This document shows positions 25,001-32,394 of a stretch of 64,000 bases of DNA, in pieces. Positions within the stretch are counted from its first letter, which is position 1. Every line of letters starts with the position of its first letter. This DNA comes from Phycisphaerales bacterium (GTDB taxonomy: Bacteria; Planctomycetota; Phycisphaerae; Phycisphaerales; UBA1924): assembly GCA_035627955.1 (NCBI GenBank), contig DASPKU010000019.1:248001-312000 (forward strand), in the 5' to 3' direction. Made by a program: the position numbers and the translations under genes. The notes beneath the pieces were generated by a model. It did no database searches, had not been told where the DNA came from, and saw nothing but the letters and a program-made list of their open reading frames with translations.

Positions 25001-25791
25001 TTCTGGCCGGTGAGCAGGGCGCGCTGCATGACGCCGGCCTTGCCGTCTGTGATCACGCGGTAGTTGACGGTCACGCTGGAGCGGCCGTCCTTCTGCTTGG
25101 CCAGCACGGCCCGCAGGGGCAGGGCGGTGCCGATGGGGTGCGCGGCCAGCCGGTTGGCGTCGGCGACGCTCGTGCGCTTGGGCCACGCGGCGTTGGTCCA
25201 CGGGGTCAGCACGCGCTCGGTGCCGATGCGGGCGAGGCGCGGCTGCGTGAGGCCGATCGCGGTCATGGGTATACCAACCGCGACCAGCGCGACCAGGGCG
25301 TGACCCAGGCGGCGCTTCGCGAGGAGCGCTGAGGTGGAGATCGCGCCGCTGAAGCGGCGGCGGGCCTGCTCGGCGGACATGATGCGGAGCTCGGCCGCGA
25401 GGACCGAGTGCGGCTGGCTCGTGGAGAGCTCGAGGGCGGAGGCGAGGACGCCCGAGAGGCCGGCCTTCTGGCCCTCGGGGGAGTTCTCGACGCGGAGGGC
25501 GACGTCGGTGAGCGTGGGGTTGAACTTGGCCGCGGGGACGAGGTAGCGCCAGATGCACGCGCCGAGCACCGCCATGGAGCCCAGCCACAGGACCAGCCGC
25601 ACGGGCATGGGCATGCGGAGGAAGTAGTCGATGAACGCGGCGAGGATGACGTAGCCGACGAACGCGGCCCCGAGCAGGCCCACGCGCTGGATGACCAGCT
25701 GGGCTTTGGCGGCGGTGCGGAGGCGGGCGAGAGCGCCTGCGATGCCGGAGGGGCTCTCGTGCGTTGGGTTGGTCGTGCGGTCACCGGTCAT
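22093..25791 (-). CDS. DUF4175-like membrane protein with Gln-rich coiled coil
   Basis: A 1,232-residue membrane protein. Two N-terminal helices (about residues 36-58 and 62-82) are followed by a third around 165-187 (LGHALVALVAVGIPMTAIGL), a long periplasmic beta-rich region (about 200-590) with Pro/Ala-rich Ig-like stretches, and then about 500 residues of charged, glutamine-rich coiled coil (QQQLEQSQENVQESLQQLAN, KARQQQIDQKQQQAAESLQQ) ending in a Gly-run (GGGGGGEQ) and a helical tail. The layout fits the DUF4175 family, which accompanies BatA-like genes; its function is not established. It is preceded by 246 bases holding two small hairpins and a weak -10-like box (TATAGA on the minus strand, 25976-25981), and coupled to the next gene by ATGA. 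Confidence 0.85.
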   Translation of the reverse strand: MTGDRTTNPTHESPSGIAGALARLRTAAKAQLVIQRVGLLGAAFVGYVILAAFIDYFLRMPMPVRLVLWLGSMAVLGACIWRYLVPAAKFNPTLTDVALRVENSPEGQKAGLSGVLASALELSTSQPHSVLAAELRIMSAEQARRRFSGAISTSALLAKRRLGHALVALVAVGIPMTAIGLTQPRLARIGTERVLTPWTNAAWPKRTSVADANRLAAHPIGTALPLRAVLAKQKDGRSSVTVNYRVITDGKAGVMQRALLTGQNKAAKVEGIGGAQDVEGELFERLLDTASMAPPHAPGTPAPKVELEYTFTSSDDETEPAVVTLVEPPAVLASTVQVTAPAYASAALATQASGPAALFQGQKDTGPGRDERAAVGPILAGSQVTLTLTLNKPLPVPADSAEQAQWLKTVTPGLEQAEGLATRFDATTWTISFTPSRSLRVPFVLVDEYGIASSDDAAFRFDVAEDRPPAAAVIEPQQDESILPTALIETAGEGRDDVGLSGVSLRSQIAKPPAGSLGAPPEPQGEPTDLATAVPAEGTVSTLLRAGGPLDVSSLEVVPGDEVWLTAQVSDIFALNGANHAPVVSTRRRLRIIGETDLIEQFRSELAGVREAAKRLDQDQERLALQRQDAAADSQKAGEQGQKQKAITDRMKPLEDAVQRLSDRAGRNRLQDKSLQELLNDAASLIDQATENSEQAENALDKLSGNTPSDNKPQDQQQLEQSQENVQESLQQLANMLDRGQDSWAMKRSIEKLLTEQQQLSNQTANADPSMKGQDAEQLNAKQREELDRLAQKQQELAQRAAALTDQLQQRAEQMKEVDPAQAQSLENAANKARQQQIDQKQQQAAESLQQNKTDEAQEQQQQAEQALKSMLDELDRAEQQRDQALRRVLADLLQSLEKLIKQQDGELARLGAVMGNNAQDATLDQGMIALNQNTLGVLATVKKMREAADVAEYIDAAAGAQSAAVVSLRGNDQPEADANERISLARLKDAREAAQKLEDDAAEREAERKKDELRKQYTETLELQVALRAETMPLIGKELDRRDRQTARALAQRQEEIRVRLSELRSSTQEMEEAKVFAYAHARLDALAAGVAKTLSEGAAPDTVTRDQTSIIRILQGLIEAVNEMARKNDDFREENQGGDDSGGGGGGGEQPLIPPVAELKLLRFMQIEAAGLTRAAAEKGDAETVETVTRLQRELADEGKALLERLKQEEGPTPDAPEKPNQDPKPEPHQ

Positions 25792-26037
25792 TCGGTCTTC
25801 CTGTTCAGCTGGTTGATACCAGCACTATCGACCAGACTACCCCTGAGCAGGCCGGCGCACCCCGTGCCTGCACTGGGACCAGCGTGAAACGCCCGAGATT
25901 CCCGGACCTTGCCGCCGGACCTTGCCTGCGTGGGCGGGCGGCTGCCCGGGTCGGGCGGGGTTCGGGGTCACCCTTTCTATACGCCTAAGCCCAGCCCGCA
26001 GGTGCGGGGTGTGTGACCCCTGTGACACTCTGGAGGC

Positions 26038-28440
26038 TTACGAGAGCTTGATCAGGCGGCGCCCGACCCACTCACAGATGAGCAGGACCAGCAGAACCGT
26101 CCAGACAATGGGCTTATCCCACAGGGTTTCGACGTCGGGGGTGCCCAGCAGATGCAGCTCGCGGTTGGGGAGCAGCTCGGGAAGCTGGGAAAGCTCGGCC
26201 GCCTGGAGCACGCGCCCGCCGGTAGCTTGTGAAAGGACAGCGAGGTTGGCGTGGTCGGTCTGGGGAACGCGGAGCTCGTCCTCGGGCAGGACCACCTCCA
26301 GCTTGGCCGCGAGGTCCAGGCCCGTGAGCAGCTGGTCGGAGGGCTCGACGCGGTAGGTGCCGGGCTCGGTGGCGACCCAGGTGGCGGTGAGGCGGCTGGA
26401 GGGGCCGCCGGACTCGCCGGTGGCCTCGGGCTTGAGGGTGAGCTCGACGCCGGCCTGATCGCGCGGCGGGGTGGTCGCGTCGGCCTGGGGCTGGAGGCGG
26501 ACCTTGATTGACTCGGGGCGCTTGTCGACGAAGGTCTGGTCAAGGAGCTGCACGCTGACCTGCACCTGCTGGTTGGCCTGGGCGCGGTCGGGGTTGACCT
26601 CGACGATCGCGGGCTTGCCGGCGCGCCCGAGGCTCTCGCGGGCGAGCAGGCGGACGAGCGGGATCCACAGGCGCTCGGTGAGCGTCTCGCCGCGGGCGTA
26701 GCGGTAGCGCCAGGTCTCGTCGGTGGCGACGTAGACGACGCGTCCGGCGCCGTAGCGCATGGTCATGATGATGGGCGTGGGGGCGTTGCTGCTCCCGCCG
26801 GCCACGGCAGTGGGGGTGGCGAGGGCGAGGACCTCGGTGGTGGGCTTGAGGGCGGCGGGCTCGATGCGCTGGGCCCAGCGGAAGGCGTTCCAGCCCAGGG
26901 TGGGCGCGGAGAGGTGCTCGGGCCAGGGGTCGCGGAGGTTGTCGCCCATCTGCAGGACGCCGTAGCGCGAGGCCGCGGGGCCGGGGCTGAGGACGACGGG
27001 GTCGAGGAAGGTTGCGGGGCCGTTCGAAGATTCCGCGGCCGCCGCGCCGAAGGGGACGAGGTCGGCCAGCGGCGTGCCGCGCCAGGCGCCGGGGGTAGCG
27101 GAAGGCCCGCCGATCCACAGCAGACCGGCGCCGCGCTCTGCGACGAGGGTGCGGATCTGCTGGAGTTGCTCGTCGCTGAAGAGGCCCGGGCGGAGGTCGC
27201 CCATGACGATCACATCGATGGCGTTCCAGCCCTCCTGCGTGCGCGGGATCATGTCCAGGGGCTCGCTGCCCTCCTGGATGTACTTGCGGTCGCTTGCGAG
27301 CAGGAGCGTGGTACTCTTGATCGATGCCTCGCGGACGAGCAGGTTCTTGAGGTAGCGGTACTCCCAGCGCGGGTAGCCGTCGAAGTAGACGACGCGGATG
27401 GGGCGGTCGACGAGGTCGACGCGCACGGGCAGGCGGTTGTTCTCCTGCGTGAGGTCGGGGGTGTCGAGCACCAGGCGCACGGTCCAGGAGGTCTGGCCGG
27501 GGTCCTGCGGGCGGGCGGTGAGGGTGACGCGCTGCTGCGTGCCGCTGACGGGCGGCTCAAGGGGCAGCTCGTCCAGGACGGTGTCGGTCTTCTCATCGAC
27601 GAGCTGGACCTTGCCGGGGACGGGGTTGTTGGGGTCACCGCCGAGGCGCTCAACGTCGACGCTCACGGGGACGAGGTCGCCGACGAAGGCCGCGGAAGGG
27701 GACTCGAGGCGTGCGAGGGCCATGTCGGTCAGTGGCTGGGGGCTGCCCAGAGCAACCGAGAACACGGGGATCTGGCGGGACTCGAGCTGCTTGAGGGCGT
27801 TGCGGCCGACGGAATCGCTGGAGCGGCCGTCAGAGAGCACCACGACGCCGGCCACAGGGCGGGCGGCGACGCGCCGGAGCGTCTGCTCGAGGGCCTGTCC
27901 CAGCATGGTGCGGCGGCCCGCGGCCTCGCCGAGGTTGATGCCGGTGATGGCGCCGTTGGGCTCGGTCGCGGTGCGCAGGTCGTACGCGCCGGAGTCAAAG
28001 CCCAGGAACAGCACGTTGCGGTTCTGGGCGAGGGACGCGAACGTGGGCCACGCGGCGTTGACGGTTTCCTGGAGCTGCTGCTCGCGGGTGACGCGGGAGC
28101 CGTCGGGGCGCGGGGCGTCGTTGACGGTGAGCGAGGCCGAGCGGTCGGCCATGACGATGACCCAGTCGCGTTCGACCTGGTCGTTCTGGCGGACGAGCTC
28201 GGGGCCTGAGATGAGCACAGCGACCAGCAGCAGCAGCAGCGTGCGCACCACCGCGAGGGCGGCACGGACGCCGGTCTTGCCCAAGAGGTTCCAGTAGCTC
28301 CACGCCGCGAGCAGCAGGCACGCGACGGCGATGAACGCCCACGCCCACAGCGGCAGCGGATGGGCCCAGCGGAGGTCCACGCCCTCGCCGCTGGTGGAGA
28401 GGGTCTTGAGGCCGAAGAGCCGGTCAAGGAAGCTGCTCAC
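26038..28440 (-). CDS. VWA-like membrane protein with GATase1-like domain
   Basis: An 800-residue membrane protein. Two N-terminal helices (about 29-50 and 58-80) precede a von Willebrand A-like domain (about 90-235) with a metal-site-like DRSAS (ADRSASLTVND) and VVVLSDGRSSDS, an Ig-like segment, and a glutamine-amidotransferase-like region (about 380-470: VIVMGDLRPGLFSDEQLQQI, GAGLLWIGGPSATPGAW). A final helix (IVWTVLLVLLICEWVG) anchors the C-terminus. This architecture is common in planctomycetal BatA/BatB-type operons. GTG at 28440 overlaps the upstream stop as GTGA. It probably forms a membrane complex with the BatA-like protein encoded just before it; the role is inferred from related loci, not shown here. 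Confidence 0.85.
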   Translation of the reverse strand: MSSFLDRLFGLKTLSTSGEGVDLRWAHPLPLWAWAFIAVACLLLAAWSYWNLLGKTGVRAALAVVRTLLLLLVAVLISGPELVRQNDQVERDWVIVMADRSASLTVNDAPRPDGSRVTREQQLQETVNAAWPTFASLAQNRNVLFLGFDSGAYDLRTATEPNGAITGINLGEAAGRRTMLGQALEQTLRRVAARPVAGVVVLSDGRSSDSVGRNALKQLESRQIPVFSVALGSPQPLTDMALARLESPSAAFVGDLVPVSVDVERLGGDPNNPVPGKVQLVDEKTDTVLDELPLEPPVSGTQQRVTLTARPQDPGQTSWTVRLVLDTPDLTQENNRLPVRVDLVDRPIRVVYFDGYPRWEYRYLKNLLVREASIKSTTLLLASDRKYIQEGSEPLDMIPRTQEGWNAIDVIVMGDLRPGLFSDEQLQQIRTLVAERGAGLLWIGGPSATPGAWRGTPLADLVPFGAAAAESSNGPATFLDPVVLSPGPAASRYGVLQMGDNLRDPWPEHLSAPTLGWNAFRWAQRIEPAALKPTTEVLALATPTAVAGGSSNAPTPIIMTMRYGAGRVVYVATDETWRYRYARGETLTERLWIPLVRLLARESLGRAGKPAIVEVNPDRAQANQQVQVSVQLLDQTFVDKRPESIKVRLQPQADATTPPRDQAGVELTLKPEATGESGGPSSRLTATWVATEPGTYRVEPSDQLLTGLDLAAKLEVVLPEDELRVPQTDHANLAVLSQATGGRVLQAAELSQLPELLPNRELHLLGTPDVETLWDKPIVWTVLLVLLICEWVGRRLIKLS

Positions 28441-30836
28441 GCCGCGGCTCCCTTCTCGGCGGCCTGGGCGCCGGCGGTGGCGCGGATGAGGCCGGTCTCG
28501 GCGCGGGCGTGGCTGAACCAGCGGGCAAGGCCCGTTTCGATCACGGCGACCGCGAGGGCGGCGATGAGGAGCGGGAAGCTGATGGGCGGGATCTTGGTGT
28601 CACGGGTGAGGGCGCCGGTCGCGGCGGTTTCGCCGGGCGGGCTGCCGGGGGCGATGGGTCCGCTGCCGGGTTCGATCCACGTGAGCTCGCTGGCGATGGG
28701 CGTCAGCCAGCGGGCGATCTCTTCGCGCGAGCGGGTGTCGGTCGCGCTTCCGGCGGGGTCGGCGTTGAAGGCGAGGACGCCGAGCGTGGTGCCGGCGCTG
28801 CTGCGGGCGGCCCACAAGCCCGCGGTGCGGATGGGGCGTGCGGGCTGGCTGTTGGCGTCGAGCTGGATCGGCGGCTGCTGGGGCTCACCTTCCGCGGGCT
28901 CGCCGATGGGCGCGAGCTCGGCCGCGCCGGGGGGCAGGGTTGCGAGGCCGCCGGCGACGGCGGTGCGCGGCCCGGCGCTGCGGCCAACGCCCTGGCGCAC
29001 CAGCTCCTGGATCAGCGGCACCATGAGCGGCTTGGTGGGCAGGTCGGTCCAGCGCGTATCGGGCGCGGCGGTCATGAAGAGCACCATGCCGCGGGAGGCG
29101 CGGGCGGTCTTGTCGTCGGAGGCGGCGCCGGGCTGGGCCATGACCAGCAGGGGTGAGCCGTCGGCGAGCCGTAGCAGCGTTTCGAAAGCGCCGGGTCCGC
29201 CGGTGAGGGGCAGGACTTGCGAGACCGTCACGCTCTTGACGAGCTCGGGCATTTCGGCGGCGAGCAGTTCGAGCAGGTCGGGCCCGGAGGGCGTGAGGCG
29301 CTCGGGCGGGAGCGTGGCGGCGGGCGAAAGGGTGCGGGACTCGCGACCGATCTGCCACTGGAGCGAGAGTCCGGCGAGCATGGCGTCAGTCCATGTGTGG
29401 ATCTGCACACCCTCCTTGGGGCCCGCGGGGGGCGTGACGAGGACTAGCGCGCCGAGATCGGCCGCGGCACGCACGAGGCGCCAACCCGCAGCATCGACGA
29501 GGTCGGGATTCGAAATAATGATCGCGTCGAAGTCGGCGAGCATGCCCGCGGCGTTGCGGCTGCCGGGGAGTGGAGCCAAGGCGCGGGCGGGGTCGAGCGC
29601 AGTGACCCGAATCTCTCCAGACTGGCGGCGACGCATCGGGTCGGCCTCGGGAGCAAGGGCGAGGGCGAGCCAGTCCGCTGGGGTGTAGTTGTCGATGGTG
29701 GACTTGCCGCCGACGGCGCCGGGGGCGAGGAGCGCGACTTCCAGGCGCTCGCGCGTGTCGATAGGGCGTCGGAAGGTGTTGTCGCCCGCGATGGCGTCGG
29801 CGTCGATGGTGGCGACGAGGGTCACGGGGGTGCGCGAGCCCTGAGCGGGGATGGGGACGTCGACCGTGACGTAGCCGGAGGCGGTGTCCTGGCCGGGGGC
29901 CCAGTTGATGCGGGTTTGGGCGCGGCCAGTTGCGGGCGCGGCCGGCACCGTTGCAGAGACTGCGTCAACGCTGATGGTGGATACGGCGGCCGTGTTCACG
30001 CCCGGGCCGCTGCGGTGGAGCACGACGCGCACGGGGGTGCTGGCGGTGGGCGCCGCGCCGGCTTCGCTTGTTGAGATGAGCACGGAGCGGGCGGGCTCGA
30101 CGGCTGTGATGGCGGTGTTGTCCAGCGGCTGCGTGGCAGGGCCGAGGGCGAGCACGCTCACCTGCCCTTCGTTCGCGGCGAGCGGGGCGAGCGTGGCCTC
30201 GAGGTCGGCGGAACCGGCGCGGAAGTCGCTCATGAGGGCGAGCCACAGGGCGTCGCCGCTCTGCATGGGCGCGCGGCGGAGTTCATCGCGGAGCCTGGCG
30301 AGGCCGCCCGCGAGGTCGGTGCGGCTGTGCATGGGGGTGAGGGCGCGGATGAGCTCGCCCGCGGCCGCGAGGTCGGCGGTCGGGGGGACCACCAGCGGCT
30401 CGGAGGGGCCGGCGAGGGCGACGATGCCGACGCGGTCGCCCTGGGCCTGGTCGAGCTGCTTGATGAGGTTGAGGGCCTCGGACTTGCTGCGCTCTAGCGC
30501 GGGGGTGGTCTCGCCGGCGGAAGCCGCGCCAGAGGCCAGGCCGTTGTCGATCATGAGGTAGAGCGTGCGCGGCCCCTGCGTGAGGGCGCCCAGGGCGCCG
30601 AGCACGGGCTTGCCGAGAGCGAGTGCGAGCAGGGCAACGAGCAGGCAGCGGCTGGCGAGCAGCAGGAGCTGCTCGAGGTTCATGCGGCGGCGCTGGCGGC
30701 GGTAGGCCTCGATGAGGAACTTCATCGCCGCCCACGGCACGGGGCGACGGCGCCTCCGCATCAGGATGTGGATGATGATCGGGATGGCGATGCACGCCAG
30801 GCCGACGAGGGCGATGGTGGGGTTGAGGAAAGTCAT
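28437..30836 (-). CDS. BatA-like membrane protein with VWA domain
   Basis: A 799-residue protein that opens with the BatA N-terminal region: MTFLNPTIALVGLACIAIPI, then IIHILMRRRRRPVPWAAMKF and the RRRMNLEQLLLLASRCLLVA segment, two membrane helices separated by the basic turn. A VWA-like region follows (TLYLMIDNGLASGAAS, QGDRVGIVALAGPSEPL), then long periplasmic beta-rich sequence and a C-terminal helix (FPLLIAALAVAVIETGLARW). ATG at 30836 is chosen because BatA homology begins there; the open frame extends 34 codons further only by translating the octamer repeat upstream. No clear ribosome site precedes this ATG (CACTCC), which is odd given the hairpin just before it. Confidence 0.87.
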   Translation of the reverse strand: MTFLNPTIALVGLACIAIPIIIHILMRRRRRPVPWAAMKFLIEAYRRQRRRMNLEQLLLLASRCLLVALLALALGKPVLGALGALTQGPRTLYLMIDNGLASGAASAGETTPALERSKSEALNLIKQLDQAQGDRVGIVALAGPSEPLVVPPTADLAAAGELIRALTPMHSRTDLAGGLARLRDELRRAPMQSGDALWLALMSDFRAGSADLEATLAPLAANEGQVSVLALGPATQPLDNTAITAVEPARSVLISTSEAGAAPTASTPVRVVLHRSGPGVNTAAVSTISVDAVSATVPAAPATGRAQTRINWAPGQDTASGYVTVDVPIPAQGSRTPVTLVATIDADAIAGDNTFRRPIDTRERLEVALLAPGAVGGKSTIDNYTPADWLALALAPEADPMRRRQSGEIRVTALDPARALAPLPGSRNAAGMLADFDAIIISNPDLVDAAGWRLVRAAADLGALVLVTPPAGPKEGVQIHTWTDAMLAGLSLQWQIGRESRTLSPAATLPPERLTPSGPDLLELLAAEMPELVKSVTVSQVLPLTGGPGAFETLLRLADGSPLLVMAQPGAASDDKTARASRGMVLFMTAAPDTRWTDLPTKPLMVPLIQELVRQGVGRSAGPRTAVAGGLATLPPGAAELAPIGEPAEGEPQQPPIQLDANSQPARPIRTAGLWAARSSAGTTLGVLAFNADPAGSATDTRSREEIARWLTPIASELTWIEPGSGPIAPGSPPGETAATGALTRDTKIPPISFPLLIAALAVAVIETGLARWFSHARAETGLIRATAGAQAAEKGAAA

Positions 30837-30838
30837 GG

Positions 30839-30939
30839 AGTGGCAAAGTGGCAGAGTGGCCAAGTGGCAAAGTGAAAGAAGGCGGCCATGTACGACGATT
30901 GCGCACTTTGCCACTCTGCCACTTGGCCACTTTGCCACT
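30839..30939. repeat. large inverted repeat of AGTGGCxx octamers
   Basis: Two 36-base arms (30839-30874 and 30904-30939) are inverted copies matching at 32 of 36 positions, with a 29-base loop. Each arm is itself about 4.5 tandem copies of an octamer AGTGGCAA / AGTGGCAG / AGTGGCCA. The structure fills nearly all of the 108 bases between the DUF58 stop and the BatA-like start and ends 2 bases from that ATG. No long T-run follows. Confidence 0.9.
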
Positions 30940-30944
30940 TCTTC

Positions 30945-32009
30945 TCAGGCATACTTGCTCCGCTTGATCATCGCGTTGCGGCGGGCCACGAAGTGGGCCA
31001 GGGGCGGGCCGAGCCAGTCGTGGGTGTTGATCTTCTGGTAGTCAAAGCCCATGCCGCGGACGAGCTTCTCGACGGAGCTCTGGTGCTCGTTGAAGACCTC
31101 GAGGTAGGCCTTGCGGAGGGCCCGTGGGTCGACGCGGAGGATGGGCTCGCCCTCGAGCCCCTCGAAGGGGGCTGTGTCGGTGAAGCCGAACTCCTCCTCG
31201 GCGCGGTCGAGCACCTGGAAGACGAGCAGGTCGTGGCCCGCGTGCTTGAGCTGCGCGAAGGTGTCGCGGATGGGCTCGACGTCGATGAACAGGTCGCTGA
31301 TGAGGGCGATGAGGCAGCGGTTGGTGAGCTTGCCGAGCACCTGGTCGATGACCCGCCGGAAGTCGGTGCTGCGCCCGCGGTTCTCGGTGTTCACCGGGTG
31401 CGTTGCGAGGGCGCCCACGATCTGCCGCCACGTGCCCTGGCTGCTGGAGCGGCGGACCATGGCGCGGACCTCGTCGGCGAAGACGACCATGCCCACGCGG
31501 TCCCCCTGGCGGAGGGTGATGTAGGACAAGGCCGCGGCGAGGGCGGTAGCGTGGTCGAACTTGGTCCAGTTGCTGCGCCCGTCCATGCTCTTCTTGATGC
31601 CGACACCGGAGGCGTCCTCGAAGCTGCGGCTGCCGTAGTTCATGGAGCCGGAGGAATCCACGAGCACGATCAGGTCGAGGTTGGTCTCCTGCTGGTGCTG
31701 CTTGAGGTGCAGCTTGTCGGTGCGGCCGTAGACCTTCCAGTCAAGGTGCCGCAGGTCGTCCCCGGGGACGTATGGGCGGTGCTGGGCGAACTCGACTGAC
31801 AACCCCTGAAAGGGCGAGCGGTGCACGCCGCTGGAGAAACCCTCGACGATCATCTTGGCCCGGAGCTCGAAGCTGGCCAGGCGGGCGAGGGTCTGCGGGT
31901 GGAGGTAGAGCGACGCGTCAACCTCGGGCAATGCGGGGCGATCGGCCCGCCCGCTCGTGGTGGGCTCGGCGGCAGTGGGGGTGTGGGTAGTAGGCTGTGG
32001 GTCGGGCAT
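30945..32009 (-). CDS. DUF58 domain protein
   Basis: A 354-residue soluble protein of the DUF58 family, which has a VWA-related fold and is usually paired with a MoxR AAA+ ATPase. Family motifs are clear: FSSGVHRSPFQGLSVEFAQH, RPYVPGDDLRHLDWKVYGRT, and the metal-site-like VLVDSSGSMNYG, with GDRVGMVVFADEVR and LIALISDLFIDVEPI further on. The C-terminal half is complete. It is the first gene of the seven-gene minus-strand operon; no moxR gene is present beside it, since the region upstream belongs to a divergent transcript. Cytoplasmic, probably acting with the membrane VWA proteins downstream. Confidence 0.92.
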   Translation of the reverse strand: MPDPQPTTHTPTAAEPTTSGRADRPALPEVDASLYLHPQTLARLASFELRAKMIVEGFSSGVHRSPFQGLSVEFAQHRPYVPGDDLRHLDWKVYGRTDKLHLKQHQQETNLDLIVLVDSSGSMNYGSRSFEDASGVGIKKSMDGRSNWTKFDHATALAAALSYITLRQGDRVGMVVFADEVRAMVRRSSSQGTWRQIVGALATHPVNTENRGRSTDFRRVIDQVLGKLTNRCLIALISDLFIDVEPIRDTFAQLKHAGHDLLVFQVLDRAEEEFGFTDTAPFEGLEGEPILRVDPRALRKAYLEVFNEHQSSVEKLVRGMGFDYQKINTHDWLGPPLAHFVARRNAMIKRSKYA

Positions 32010-32394
32010 CGGTGGTGGTGGATGGTAATAGACCAGCGGGCTGGCGGTTGTTCGGTGAGTGCCCGATGAGGGGAAATGGTGGGGGTGCCCCGCGGAACTC
32101 CGTGGGGAACCCCTTGCGGGGTGCAGCCTCTGCTTCGGTGGGGCTGTTCAAAAGGATGGAGTAGACGGCCAGTTGCGTCCGGAGTTCAAAGAAAGTTGGA
32201 GGGACCCCGGGAGGGCCGGTCTGCGAATGGCGCTGGGCCTGACCGGGACCGATTCGGCACAACCGCCGCGGTTTGGTACTCTGGAGGGCCCAACGGGAGG
32301 CGACCCGGTGTGCCGGGTCTTCCCAGCCGGGTGACACTACAGTCGGTCCACGCGCCTGCTCGGGCGTGCTCTGTTCACGAAAGTTCGAAGAGTC
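32010..32394. other. 385-base divergent intergenic region
   Basis: Separates the minus-strand DUF58 operon from the plus-strand GspE-like gene, so it must hold both promoters. It contains a near-perfect hairpin at 32088-32107 (CCCCGCGGA/TCCGTGGGG with a G-T pair), related in sequence to the palindromes at 43264-43356, and a G-rich stretch before it. TTCGGC with TACTCT 18 bases later (around 32251-32281) is a weak plus-strand promoter candidate. Short open frames here have no recognisable product. Confidence 0.5.

Noticed and set aside
30837-30938. 34-residue N-terminal extension of the BatA-like protein (MAKWPSGRVAKC...)
   Set aside because: It is only the translation of the octamer inverted repeat; the BatA signature starts at the ATG at 30836.
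30839-30939. CRISPR array
   Set aside because: The repeated units are 8 bases without spacers and arranged as an inverted repeat; no cas genes in the window.
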